Positions 41,667 to 53,544 are shown, counted from the stretch's first letter. The stretch is DNA of 64,000 bases from Undaria pinnatifida (GCA_012845835.1 JABAKD010000009.1:13461854-13525853); one strand, 5' to 3'. A program made the numbers and translations. Notes: a model not told the origin generated them from the letters alone.

Positions 41667-44030
41667 CGGCATGCGCGCGCTGGGGGGTGGGTGGGGGGTT
41701 GGGGGGGGTAGGGGGTGTGGGGGGGGCTTGAGGCCACTTCGACGTTTTCATCCACGTGAAAGAGGGGTACATACGATCATGGGTACAGTACCCTTTGGCT
41801 TGCTTCCTGGTGCGCACGTGATTGCTTGGCGGCACCGATATGTGGCCGCGCGGGCGCTGCACGCTAGCGGTAGCTGAGATTTTCCTGCGGTGTCGGTCGA
41901 TCTGGTCAAGATGCGATTCGAAAAATTCGCCACCTGGTCGGGGTAGGGTTTGCCGAGAGGGCTCGCGCATAGCGAGCACCCGGTACACATGCTGTATTTT
42001 TTTGTTTGAAATTTCATTTGTACTTGTATTTGTTTCGCGTGTGTCCGAGGTAGGAACAGTCCTGCGATGTGGGCTTGGGTCTACTCTACCTTTTTTCCAC
42101 GTTCCTGGGCATCCGTCATGGAGTGGTCAAGTACCTGAGTTTAGCTGGCGAGCGCGTACACAAGAAACCACCGCCCAATGGTAGCGGCGTCTATATTAAT
42201 AGCAACGACGATCGAACTTGTCAGGATTTCAGCTTTGTGCAGAAACCGAGCTTTACACAGGGTCGAACAATTGTGGGGAAATGGTTTTGGATGATGGGAA
42301 TTGTGACCACTTTTTTTTTTTTAAGGGTTTGGCTCGCGCCCCATATTGTCTCATGCCAAAAAACATCGACCGCGGAAGTTGCGGTTAGCTCGCGCCTATT
42401 CTTGTTGTCATGCCAGAAGACAACCAACCGCGGGTATCGCTAAGTGCATTAGCTGCTCTAGGAGTTCGTATTACGTAGCTGTGAAGAATTGTTGTATTTT
42501 CGAAAGTCGTTTTATTTAGTGTCAATACAATTGCGAGAAGTGCCGTGCTGTTATTCGGGGATTTAGCTTGTATGCAGCGGTCTTAAAAACGGCTGCCCCC
42601 TCTGCTGTCATCACAAGTACTTTCGCTAAATACTGGCGGTGCTGACTTTTGTAGTCTAGAGGTGCGGTACCAGCGCTTTGTACAGCAAACAAGGATCTTC
42701 GCGTGTTGTCACTTAGTTAGCGCGATTCTTCACTCTTTAGTTTTGGCTTCCACCCGGAGCCGCTGTTCGAGACGACGACGGGCATTGAGATTTCAATCCT
42801 GCACAAGATCCAAGGGACTTGCAAAGCAGCGCTATACCTGTCGTTACTGCAAGGGCGAGGGTATTTCTGTATCGAGTACGCTTTTTGGTTTCCAGTAGGT
42901 TAGCATAGTATTGCTCTATCAAATGTTTTTTTTTTTCCCTCTTGCCTCGTAGCTTGTGACCACAGAGGTGGCATCTCTCTGGAATGAAGAATCGGCACGG
43001 ACATTGGATGCGGTGCTGCTGCTCGATGCCGATAGATAATACTAGATCTCGATGGACAATAAGACCGGTTTGATGTTAACACGCACCTAAACACACTGAA
43101 TGCGTTCCAACGTACGTCGGACGTGACGAGCGGAGTATTGAGCCGCACGTGGATCGTGCGTGTTCGACGACAACAACACTTCACACCGTGAGAATTTAGG
43201 TCAGTGGCTCCCTCGGAATGCCTGCTTCGTACATGGATTGGCAGGAAGTCAGACCCCACATAGTCGCAACGTTTCGAGAACCTCACCGGCCATTGAATGC
43301 ACGTTGGCTAGCGGCACACGTCACAATATAAGCTCAACGACAGGCTTGACAAAATACTTAAAACGGCCTGTTGCATTGCGACTCTGTCTCGTAGTTTTTT
43401 AACGACAGCGCGGTGCTCGTCTCTATTATAGGAGGCATCGGCACTGCCACTCACTGCCACTGACAGGTTGTGCTGGGTGTATCGATAGGGGGACATGTCA
43501 GTTTCGTGTGAAGAAAACTCAACTCTGGTACGGGCACCACTGTCGTCAAATACGGTGCGCAGGTGGTGGATCATGCGGCAATGCTCTCGTACTCCTCCTA
43601 CATACAGTAGTCATTCGAAACCCATCGTAGTGGTTGCTGCGCCCAACGTTGTTGCTAAAGAATAGTTGCCTCCGGTAAGCGTGTAGTCGCTGGCTGGCTG
43701 TTGTGCTTTGTTTCCATTTTTTTTTCCCCTTGCCGTCGTGTCGTCCTGTTTCCCTCTTTCCTATTGTTTCATTTAGACTATTAGTTTGGTTTATTTTTCC
43801 CCTAGGGCTTGTTCTTGTTTTCTTCCACTATCCGTATTGGCTGGGGCCTATCTATGCTGTGAAGGCGGGCGGACGTGATAATGCGTCGCGTTAGAACAAC
43901 AAAAACCCTTTCTCTTTCAGGCCGCCGCGTGTACCATGCCACCGTGATAATACCAGTTCTTCCTACTACTGTTATGTAATGGTTCTTGCTTTTCTTGCAG
44001 TAGTACATGTTGCATTGCAGAGTAGTATTT
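41667..44030. other. Region 3' of the amidohydrolase gene
   Basis: A G-rich tract follows the stop codon (41680-41728). No gene is recognised. 42959-43010 belongs to the AAGAATCGGCACGGACA dispersed repeat. 43692-43815 is T/C-rich. Confidence 0.5.
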
Positions 44031-44530
44031 TATAAAAAAAAGTATTTCGAGGACGTCAGCCGTGAGTTCGACGAATTTCAGGTCAACACACTCATCTTTG
44101 CAAGCTGCGTTGTTGGTACTTGTAATATACTATATGAGTGAGTTTTCATTGGGAGGGGTCCTATTTTTTGTCCACTATAGTCTAATGGTAAGTGTTGGTA
44201 TTTTTACTTTAGGTGGGGAATTTTGAGCTAGATCTAACATCACATCTATTTTATATATTTATTACTGTAGTTTCCACTACTATACTGCTCTATCATACTA
44301 CTCGTATGTATGGTAGACTGTTTATTTTGTTTTTTTCTCTTTTTTTCTCCCCCCCGGCTTTGATGTCGGGAGGAGTACGATCACAGAATATTATTAGTTA
44401 TCTTATAAGTTACTCTTAATACAGCATTCGAGAATGGAAGTCGGCTACTCCCCCCGAAAAAAAAAAAAAAAAACTCTGTGGGACACGAACCCACGGTTCG
44501 AAATTGATACCCTGTCACTCTAACATTTTA
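44030..44530 (-). repeat. Composite repeat: tail T plus tRNA-like repeat
   Basis: The reverse complement of tail T lies at 44037-44135. A segment shared with 27250-27480 and 48060-48240 follows (GGTGGGGAATTTTGAGCTAG, TTTCCACTA), ending with the tRNA-like repeat at 44474-44530. This order mirrors 27080-27480. Confidence 0.65.
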
Positions 44531-44544
44531 TAAATATATATATA

Positions 44545-46350
44545 TATCTTTTTAGAGCCGCCCATGCCGCTGCTGCTGCAATTCCCACCCGCCCCCGCCC
44601 CCAACGCCCCCTCCTTCCCCACCACCCGCACCATCGCCTAGACCTAGCACCACGCGTATAGCAAACCCCTACATCTATGCGACGACCTAAAGCCCTACCC
44701 CCCCCCCGACACACACACATTTCTCCCCCCCTCCCCCACAAGAGGGGTTTATAGTTTCCACGCACAAATTGACCTGCCCCACCACCTGCCCCTCCCCCCC
44801 CCCCCCCCCTCCCGCCCCCCTTTTGATCAAAATCGGGCCCCCACGTTCTTCAAAACTCTGCCCTCCCCTCACCGGTTATTCGACTTACAGTATTCACTTG
44901 ATAAACTGATGCATTTCCTTCCACAGCTGTCAGATTTTGTCCCCCTCAAAAACGGGCTTTATAGTTTCCGCGCACAGACTGCCTAACATCACTCTGTTGA
45001 CCCTGATAGCTACAACACTGTAGTTGCAAGGGGAGTCGCCGACCTATATCCTTAATGAGGACACACACCCAGTAATACGCGCGATCGGAGTATCACACAC
45101 AGGTTGCAAAGATGAGTTTCGACAAAATATTCGATCTCACAGCTGGAGTGTATTTTAATTTTCATGATATTTCATCTCATTATCCATCTAGCCATCCATG
45201 CCGTAGCTCCAACTCATCTCCACCCTCCGCCCCCCCCACCCTCTTTTGTTCCCCGCCCAGTTCGTTCAAACGCCCCACTTACAACCGAAATCGGCCAGAG
45301 TAATAAACACTTCTAAGCAATTGGTATCACGTCAATAAAAATCTTTCTAGCCATCCATGACGACGTAGCTTTCATTCATCCCCCCTCCCCCCCACCAACG
45401 CCCCCTCCTTCCCCACACCCCGCACGATCGCCTAGACCCAGCACCGCGCGTATAGCAAGCCCCTACATATATGATTAATACGCGCGATCGGAGGATCACA
45501 CAAAATGTTGCGAATATCAGTGTCGACCAAATCCTTGATCGCATAGCTGGAGTGTATTTTAATATTATATGTGACCTAAACCTCTTGAAAACCCTTCCCC
45601 CCCCCCCCCCCCCGATTTTTTTTTTCTCTTTCTTTTCTCCTCGCTTTCTCTTGCTTAAACGCCCCACCTAATATCGAAATCCGCCAGAGTAATAAACACT
45701 TCCACGCCCTGGATATCGCCTCGTTATCGTTTTAGAGCCGTCCATGCCGCTGCTGCAATTCCCACCCACCCCCGCCCCCAACGCCCCCTCCTTCCCCACC
45801 ACCCGCACCATCGCCCAGACCTAGCACCACGCGTATAGCAAACCCCTACATCTATGCGACGACCTAAAGCCCTCCCCCCCCCCCGCCCCCCGCCCCCCCC
45901 CCACGGCATATCCCCCCCCTCCTCCCCCACACGAAGGATTTATAGTTTCCACGCACAAATTGACCTGCCCCACCCGTCCCCTCCCCCCCCCTCCCCCCCT
46001 CCCGCCCCCCTTTTGATCAAAATCAGGCCCCCACGTCCTTCAAAACTCTGCCCTCCCCTCACCGGATATTCGACTTACAGTATTCACTTGATAAACTGAT
46101 GCATTTCCTTCCACAGCTGTCAGATTTTGTCCCCCTCAGAAACGGGTTTTATAGTTTCCGCGCACAGACTGCCTAACATCACTCTGTTAACCCTGATAGC
46201 TACAACACTGTAGTTGCAAGGGGAGTCACCGACCTATATCCTTAATGAAGACACACAACCCGTAATACGCGCGATCGGAGTATGTATCACACACACAGCT
46301 TGCAAAGATGAGTTTCGACAAAAAAATCGATCTCACAGCTGGAGTGTATT
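44545..46350 (+). repeat. Poly-C element family, tandemly duplicated block
   Basis: Two direct copies of about 620 bp (44545-45170 and 45725-46350). Each runs from TTTTAGAGCC(G) through C-runs, the CAGCTGTCAGATTTTGTCCC segment and the GATCGGAGTATC segment to the terminal GGAGTGTATT. A more divergent block lies between them. They are related to the right half of 19190-21369. Confidence 0.75.
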
Positions 46351-46637
46351 ACAATTTTTATAGTACTCGTATATATTTTCAGGACATCAGGTGTGAGTTC
46401 GACGAAGTCGGGTCAGTACTCATATTTTGAACCTGCTTACTGGTACTTGTACTATACTATGTGGGTAAGTTTTTTAAATGGGAGGGGTCCTATTCTCCTA
46501 TTCTCCTTATAACGCTCTCCCGCCCCGAAACGGCGGGATAGCAGGTCGTCCGGATATACGGGCGGACCTGTCATTCATCCAAGCCGTTTCATTTCACACC
46601 AGGAAATGAAACGGCTTGTGGATAAATGACAGGTCCG

Positions 46638-47126
46638 TGTTATAAGGCTTAGTTTGGGTAAGCTATCGGTTAACCAGTTGCAAGTGGTCAAACGGACTAT
46701 TACCCCACTAATAACCTTAACAAATGGCGTCGTCGACAGACCATGGGTTTTTGGGTCGTGGGTTCGATCCCCACCGTCCACAACAATAAACTTTTCAGAT
46801 TTTCCCCATGTCGAACTTGAAAGATACTCTCCCTGGTATCCCCAGGAAATGAAACGGCCTGGATATTGACAGAGGTCCGCCGTATATCCGGCCGACCTGC
46901 TATCCCGCCGTTTCATTTCCTGGGGATACCGGGGAGAGTATTTTTCAAGTTCGCCATGGGGAAATCTGGAAAAGTTTATTATGGTGGATGTGGGGATCGA
47001 ACCCACGACCCAAAAACCCATGGTCTGTTGACGACGCCATTTGTTAAGGTTATTAGTGGGGTAATAGTCCGTTTGACCACTTGCAACTGGTTAACCGATA
47101 GCTTACCCAAACTAAGCCTTATAACA
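46638..47126. repeat. Large palindrome made of two head-to-head SMART copies
   Basis: Left arm: LTR plus interior to about 46855. Right arm: the reverse complement ending at the LTR 47042-47126. Arms are about 210 bp with a spacer of about 60 bp, itself partly palindromic (CCAGGAAATGAAACGG / CCGTTTCATTTCCTGG). A second, smaller palindrome lies at 46560-46637 and a third around 47800-47945. Confidence 0.8.
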
Positions 47127-47289
47127 CTCTCCCCCCCTGAAAAAAATGGATTGGAAACCCATTGCGATTTCACGCGCAGGTTCGGGTCCTGCCGACGACG
47201 CCATTTGTTAAGGAATAAGTGGGGTATTAGTCCGTTTGACCACTTGCAAAAGGTTAACCAATAGCTTACCCAAACTAAGCCTCATAACA
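47042..47289 (-). mobile_element. 248-bp LTR element whose interior is a tRNA-Ser copy
   Basis: Two LTRs (47206-47289 as 5', 47042-47126 as 3' on the minus strand) separated by only 79 bp. That interior is a complement of the tRNA-Ser 3' half followed by the polypurine tract. There is no other internal sequence. Confidence 0.8.
47146..47203 (+). ncRNA. Copy of mature tRNA-Ser 3' half, with CCA (not a gene)
   Basis: 58 bases that read as tRNA positions 27-76. Anticodon arm: ATGGA / loop TTGGAAA / CCCAT with apparent anticodon GGA. A long variable arm (GCG ... CGC) is typical of Ser. T-arm: GCAGG / TTCGGGT / CCTGC. Then acceptor strand CGACGAC, discriminator G73 and CCA. Eukaryotic nuclear tRNA genes do not encode CCA, and no 5' half is present. 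It therefore derives from a primer tRNA copied by reverse transcriptase, two bases from the LTR. Confidence 0.82.
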
Positions 47290-47577
47290 CTCTCCCCCCC
47301 TGAAACGACGGGATAGCAGGTCGGCCGGATATACGGCGGACCTCTGTCAATATCCAAGCCGTTTCATTTCCTGGGGATACCGGGGAGAGTATTTTTCAAG
47401 TTCGCCATGGGGAAATCTGAAAAAGTTTATTATGGTGGATGTGGGGATCGAACCCACGACCCAAAACCCCATGGTCTGTCGACGACGCCATTTGTTAAGG
47501 TTATTAGTGGGGTAATGGTCCGTTTGACCACTTGCAACTGGTTAACCGATAGCTTACCCAAACTAAGCCTTATAACA
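47206..47577 (-). mobile_element. Complete SMART element (372 bp)
   Basis: 5' LTR 47493-47577, 3' LTR 47206-47289, interior about 203 bp. On the minus strand the primer site TGGCGTCGTCGACAGACC begins 2 bp after the 5' LTR. Next comes a T-arm-like sequence (GTGGGTTCGATCCCCAC), then the G-rich polypurine tract at the 3' LTR. The adjoining LTRs belong to tandem neighbours, so no private target duplication can be read. Confidence 0.85.
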
Positions 47578-48039
47578 TCCGCCCGTATATCCGGCCGACC
47601 TGCTATTAGTAGGGTATTAGTCCGTTTGACCACTTGCTAAAGGTTAACCAATAGCTTACCCAAACTAAGCCTTATAACACTCTCCCCCCCTGAAACGGCG
47701 GGATAGCAGGTCGGCCGGATATACGAGCGGACCTGTCATTTATCCAAGCTGTTTCATTTCCTGGTGCAGCTTACCCAAACTAAGCCTTATAACACTCTCC
47801 CCCCCCTGAAACGGCGGGATAGCAGGTCGGCCGGATATACGGGCGGACCTGTCATTTATCCAAGCCGTTTCATTTCCCGGTGTGCTTGGATAAATGACAG
47901 GTCCGCGCGTATATCCGGCCGACCTGCTATCCCGCCGTTTCAGGCGGGAAAGAGTGTTGTAAGGCTTAGTTTGGGTAAGCTATCGGTTAACCTTTTGCAA
48001 GTGATCAAACGGACTAATACCCCACTAATTCCTTAACAT

Positions 48040-48752
48040 AAACAAGTGTTTTTCTCCACTCACTACAATGATTGGTGTTGTTAGTATTTTTACTTTTGGT
48101 GGGCAATTTTGAAGTAATCTAAGTCAACATCATATCTATTTCATAACTTTATTTCCGTAGTTTCCACTATATATATTGCTCTACCATATGTATGGTGGAT
48201 GGTTTGCGGATGGATGGTTTGGTCAGGGCTGTTGGTACTTCTTGTGGTTAAGTGCGTAAGTGAATTTTAATATCGAGATTTTATATAGGTGGCGGTGCGT
48301 AGCGTGTGTCAGCCCGTAGCTGATATACGCTTACGTAGGCTCGCTTGCGGATGACCCGATCAAGACACAGCCTATTATAGAGGCTAGCGTAGACTCACGG
48401 TTAAGTGTGCCTGTAGGAGAGCTTAAAAAAAGAGAAGATGGTTGGCGACTCCGGGCCGACATGTTGATTGATTATTTAGTTGCTCAGCAGATGAGAGCTG
48501 ATGGTGAGCAAAGAGGAGTGATCGACGTGGGCCTGATCATCACCTGATCGAGACGGCACAACGCCTTAATCTACGGACAAATGTACTCTATTTACGGGTA
48601 GTTGTCCTATTCTACCTACAGCAACGTTTCCTGAGGCTTGCTCGTGGTCTACCGTACCTATGGCAACGTTCCCTGAGGCTTGCTTCTGGGAGGTTAGCTT
48701 CGTCAACGTCCCGACAGTCAACGTAAAATCGTATTCCATGAGTGTTGCTATT
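48040..48752. other. Stretch without recognisable gene
   Basis: 48060-48245 belongs to the repeat shared with 44150-44330 and 26710-26830 (GGTTTGCGGATGGATGGTTT, TTTCCACTATATA). The rest shows nothing recognisable. Confidence 0.5.
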
Positions 48753-49469
48753 TATTAAATTAATAGGTGGGGACACAGAGTGCCCCCTGCAGGTCTGCCA
48801 ATTGAGCAGGTCTTCGGAGAGTACTCACTTTCGTTCCTTCGTAGAGATGTAGCTTTATTCGTTTCCACCAGAGCCCGGGATAGCTTCTGAGATCGGAGGC
48901 GCGTGCCTCCGATCTAATTCCTAACTTCCCCGAATATAAACCGCCAACCTTATCATACGAAACCCATCCAAATGATCTCAAATTCGGATACCTACAGGCC
49001 TTTCGAGGCCGTATCTTAACACTAGCCCACCCTGATGAGTCGCATATGCAGAGATATGGGAGATTCGGGGAAACTCCGGTTCTACGAACTAGACCATGAG
49101 TCGAAGATGCGGCTCCTCAAAACCCACTCCCACACCTCTAACCGTCTGGCTATGGAGCCAGGAACACGCGAAGAAAAGCAGTAGAAAGAAAAGCAGACCC
49201 TACAGCAAGGCAATAGTCACCCATCAAAAACCTGCCGTATGCCGCCGGGGTGGCGGGGGGGGCAGAAAAGGCTCTAGAACCTGCCGCATGTCGCCGGTGT
49301 GGCGGGGGGGGCAGGAAAGGCTCTGCGGTAAACCAACCACAGGAAAAGTACTATGGCGAGGCGAGCCCTCGTCGATATGGAGGGGAACACAGGCGCTAAC
49401 ACAAGGGAGAAGTCATGCGAAAAACCTCCCGCGGGCCATCGGCAAGGCGGGGGGTTAGACGAGGAAACG
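48753..49469 (-). mobile_element. Truncated gypsy-family copy (LTR plus adjacent interior)
   Basis: One 269-bp LTR (48753-49021) is followed by about 450 bp matching the reverse complement of 59157-59615 in the full element. The match stops at GACGAGGAAACG. The LTR terminus reads TA instead of TG. No second LTR and no target duplication are seen, so it is a deletion fragment. Confidence 0.85.
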
Positions 49470-49672
49470 TACCAGGTACGTTATTCCGCCGCATTTATTT
49501 GATAACAACACATTGCTCGTGCTTACTACTTGTACATGCGCCAGCTTTTGGATATGACTAACCATTACAAGCTGCTGTGCATCATATATCCAAGTGGTTA
49601 CGGCTGAGACTTCTGCGTGCTGAATACCGCATCGATAAACGACATCTATCTAACAGATTTATTATAACTGTC

Positions 49673-49838
49673 ACGCTATACCTACAATGGGACTCAAAGG
49701 GTGCGCCAGCTAGCGTTGGGCTGCGAAAGCAACTGAGTTAAATCGACACACGACGCGTATGAAAATACGCGGAAGTGTGGTGAGCTAAAGCTTTATTTTT
49801 CCCCATCCGCCGGAGGATAAAAAAAAAAAAAAAAAAAA
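49673..49838 (+). repeat. Poly(A)-tailed retroposon P, copy 5
   Basis: Shares about 165 bp with the copy at 25320-25484, including the hairpin near the 3' end, then a 20-A tail. Confidence 0.8.
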
Positions 49839-50268
49839 CTGCCTGTCGTACGAACAAGTCGCAGTGTATACCAGATCAGATGACTCTCAAGTGTTATCAA
49901 GCAACGACATGATGGTTACTGACAAGTAGCATCTCTAATATGAAATTTTCTCTACCTGACCTGGAGATAGTTTTATATTATTATTATTATTTTACTTTAT
50001 TTTTCAATATAGTGACGGGTTTTGGTATACATCGGGAGTATGAAGACAGTAGTAGTGATCTACTAGATATCATGTGAAAGTTCCGCCCTAAAAAATAAAA
50101 AATACAATAAAATAAAATAAAATGGAATAATTAAAAAAACAAAAATAGAATATATACTGTCACCATAACATTTTAGATGTTAAAGTCCCACCCTACAACA
50201 CAAAAACAAAAACAAACAAACGAAAAAAACAAAAACAAAAACAAACAAACGAAAACAAACAAAAAAAC

Positions 50269-51113
50269 CAGGGTAGTCCTCGGGAAAATTCCCGAGGTAA
50301 TTTTCCCGTGCTGTACGTCGGTCCCGGTACTCGGCGGAATACCGTCATATTTGGGCAAACCGTGTACCGCCGAAGGCGGTACCGTCAAAAATCGAAAAAC
50401 CGTCAACCGTTTAAAAAGTACCGTCATTTTGCAGCACCGCCATAAAAGTACCGTCAAATAAGCGAAGTACCGTTTCCCGTTTAGAAAAACCGTCATATTC
50501 AGAACCGTCAAAGATTGTAGGGTGATGGTTTTCATTGAATGTTTTCATGTTTTAGGTTTTATTGTTTTATTGTTTACAGTAGTAGTATTGTTTTATTGTC
50601 TTATTTTGGTGCTAAATGTCTAAATGTTGTTTCGCGTGAGGCTGGTGAGTTTGTCAGCTTGACGGTTCGACGATTAGTCTAGCCTCTATTCGTCCGTTCT
50701 ATATAGGTATGCAGGAACATCAGCGGGGTGGTGCCGGCATGCTTGATCGCCGCCCGGCAGGTACTGTCAAGTATTTCGTCATTCGTAATTCTGTATTTCT
50801 CAGTGGCGGAACCGTCATATTTCAGTACCCTCAAAAAAGTACCGTCAAATTTGGCAGTACCGGGACCGGTACCGTCGTTTTGCAGTACCGCCAAAAAAGT
50901 ACCGTCAAATATCGAAAAACCGTCTACCGTCTAGAAAATACCGTCACTTTTCGATACCGCCGAAAAAGTACCGTCAAATTCGGCGATACCGTGTGCCGCC
51001 AAAAGTGGTACCGTGAGAAATCGAAATACCGTCAACCGTTTGAAAAGTACCGTCATTTCGCAATACCGTCCGATCTGGTACCGTAAAAAAAAACGGTACC
51101 GAGGACTACCCTG
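50269..51113. mobile_element. hAT-like MITE filled with ACCGTC repeats
   Basis: 845 bp with 15-bp inverted ends CAGGGTAGTCCTCGG, flanked by the 8-bp duplication AAAAAAAC (50261-50268, 51114-51121). An 8-bp duplication with CAGGG termini is the hAT signature. The interior has dozens of TACCGTC/ACCGTCAAA motifs and no transposase. Its neighbours on both sides are A/C-rich low-complexity DNA (AAACAAAC). Confidence 0.85.
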
Positions 51114-51422
51114 AAAAAAACAAAACAAAAGCAAAAAAAAACAAGATCAAAAACAAAAGCAAAAACAAAAAATAAAACAAGAACAAAAACAAAAAAACCA
51201 AAAACGAAAAAACCTATTAGCTTACAGTGTAGTCGTCGTCGCGTGTACTTTTGTTTTGAAATTTCGTGGTGGCAATTTCGCTGCGGGCCGCTGATAGCAA
51301 ACCTTTGCCAAATGCCGTGTACTATATTATATCCGAGCACTCCTACGTACTACTACAGTTGTATGTATTCTTGATTTTTGCATTGTTTCAACAACAGTTT
51401 GTTACATTATTACGGTCGCTCG

Positions 51423-51506
51423 TGTTATAAGGCTTAGTTTGGGTAAGCTATTGGTTAACCTTTTGCAAGTGGTCAAACGGACTAATACCGCACTAATTCC
51501 TTAACA
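51423..51506 (+). repeat. Solo SMART LTR
   Basis: 84-bp LTR like those in 46505-48038, flanked by the 4-bp duplication CTCG (51419-51422, 51507-51510). A clean solo LTR, it independently confirms the LTR ends and a 4-bp target site. Confidence 0.9.
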
Positions 51507-51510
51507 CTCG

Positions 51511-53297
51511 CGTGTACCTCCGCCTCTATGTTGTTGCCATTGATTGGCGTGACTCGTTCGGCAACCACGCTGATTGGGTGTGTAAGCAAAGGTGAAAGCG
51601 TTACGATCAATAAATAACACGCTCGTCCCAGCCGCCATTGCCCAGGGGAAAACAGGGCGGGCATTTAGATCAAGGCTGGGGCTAACCCAAGCGATTCTAT
51701 TTTTTAAACTGTATTTATTTATAAAAAATTGCAAAACGTCAGCTACGAGGACGACCGAGTGAATGGTTGAAGCTCAACTTTGCAAGCTGCGTGGTACATA
51801 TCAATATTATTTTATTTATGATATGATGTCCGTGCAACAGCAGCAGCAGTTAGTTATCTTCTTCGTGTTGTTTTTGTCCGTGCAACAGGTAGGTGTCTGT
51901 TCCTCTTCAACGCGTATGTATGTTGTTCGTCTTGAAGCCTTCTTTTTCCTTTCCGATCTCGTTGCATCACATTATATTTAGAAAAGAACACGCACGTGTC
52001 GTCGTTTGTTTTGCTTTATTTTTTTTTTTCTGCCCCTCTTTTTTCTTTTCTCCTTTTTTTTTTCCTTTTTTTTATTTTTTTTTCTATTTCTTTTCTTTCT
52101 TTTTCTTTTTTTTTCTCTTTCTTTTTCTTTTTTTTTCTTTTTTTTTTTTCTACATGGTCCGGTGTTAAGATACGGCCTCGATCACTGGCTTGTTTTGTTG
52201 TGTTCTCGTACCCCGTGCGCTAGCATTTCACTTGCTTTACCGTAATCGTAATCGTCTCTGATTCCCCCCCCCTCCCACCCCTCTTTTCGGCCTGGAAGCA
52301 TGATTTCTCTGATTTATCCCCGGGAGAATTATTTAAAAAAAAAAAAAAAATCCTCCCTCTTCCTGGATTTACCCCCGGGGAATGTATTTTTGCCGGAGAT
52401 CCCCCCGGGGGTACGTAGAAGGCACTTTTCCCGCAATTCACACTGCTGTCAATTGCGGTACAGAAGTCAGTACTATTTACCGGTATTTGCGATGGATTGC
52501 GCCGTCTACTTTCGACAGCGCGTGCACGACTGTGTGTTCACGAGGCAAGGAATGGCAGAAGGGCGTGTTGAAATTCGTCATCTCGCAGTGAACCGTTTGC
52601 ATCAAGTGACATCCAGAACCTGGAATGCCGTCGTGAGTGTTTAGATTTTAAAGTAAAACGAATTCCTTTGGCACCACCAGTCTGCACAATACTGCGCTCA
52701 CAGGGAATTAAACACACACAAATTATTGAGCCGGGTAAAGGTCCCCTCGCGGGGTATTGCAATGGAGTGCTCTCCTGCATTTTGAGCTCCATCATCATAG
52801 GATTGTACATCTTGCAATGAGGCCTATTAGCCTCATTATTAGCCCATTATTACGAGGTGTGGGGGAATCTATAGCCTCATTTGCGTTCGTTTCCAATAGC
52901 CGCATCTTCGATCCCCTTTCCAATTCTGGATGTTTTGTTGACATATCCTTTGATTGCCATGTGATCTGCATCTACGACTTTTCAGGGTGGCCTAGTGTAA
53001 TGGAGCGCTCTCCGTAGAAGGATAGTTCATAGATTCGACGTGAAACCATGTCATCATGGTTGAGGTAAAACCACGTGATATTAGATGTCACATTCACGTC
53101 AAGGCCATCATAGATGGACGATAATGTATAGGTGACGATGATGGGACAAGAAGGACGCCCCTCACCGCACTTCCCTGCACTACTCTGCCCTAACGTGTCT
53201 AGCCCTGTTATGTCTGTCTTTTAGCATTCTCTTGAGGGAAACAATGCATAAGCTTTAAGCCTAGTCAGCGAGCCATGAGGAGAGACTAATAAAGACA
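51511..53297. other. Stretch without recognisable gene
   Basis: Degenerate tail repeat at 51729-51800; T/C-rich tract 52017-52152. The segment 52240-52400 (GTCTCTGATT, TCCTCCCTCTT) is loosely related to 59973-60085. No gene family is recognised. Confidence 0.5.
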
Positions 53298-53544
53298 TGT
53301 TAAGATACGGCCTCGAAAGGCCTGTAGGTATCCGAATTTGAGATCATTTGGATGGGTTTCGTATGATAAGGTTGGCGGTTTATATTCGGGGAAGTTAGGA
53401 ATTAGATCGGAGGCACGCGCCTCCGATCTCAGAAGCTATCCCGGGCTCTGGTGGAAACGAATAAAGCTACATCTCTACGAAGGAACGAAAGTGAGTACTC
53501 TCCGAGGACCTACCCAATTGGCAGACCTGCAGGGGGCACTCTGT
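53298..53544 (+). repeat. 5' LTR of the gypsy element, 3' end missing
   Basis: Starts TGTTAAGATACGG and matches 59616-59862 without visible difference. It diverges after ACTCTGT, so about 23 bases and the following primer site are lost. Confidence 0.9.

Larger units (their letters stand above)
46505..48038. mobile_element. Cluster of SMART-type miniature LTR elements
   Basis: At least five full or nearly full LTRs of 84-85 bp with termini TGTTATAAGG / CCTTAACA occur here in both orientations: 46638-46722 (+), 47042-47126 (-), 47206-47289 (-), 47493-47577 (-), 47955-48038 (+). Partial ones end at about 46512, 47679 and 47794. Interiors of about 200 bp start with a primer site next to one LTR and end with a G-rich polypurine tract (GGGGGGGAGAG) next to the other. 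No coding capacity. Neighbouring copies share LTRs, and head-to-head copies form palindromes. LTRs near 85 bp and units under 400 bp fit the SMART class. Confidence 0.88.

Noticed and set aside
46978-47040. Possible tRNA gene in the SMART interiors (GGTTCGATCCC B-box-like sequence)
   Set aside because: Only a T-arm and part of a stem are visible, with no matching 5' acceptor strand or D-arm; treated as tRNA-like sequence of the element.
46575-47640. Open frames with a repeated GDRTHDPK peptide
   Set aside because: They arise from translating the T-arm-like and primer-site sequence of the SMART elements on either strand; not proteins.
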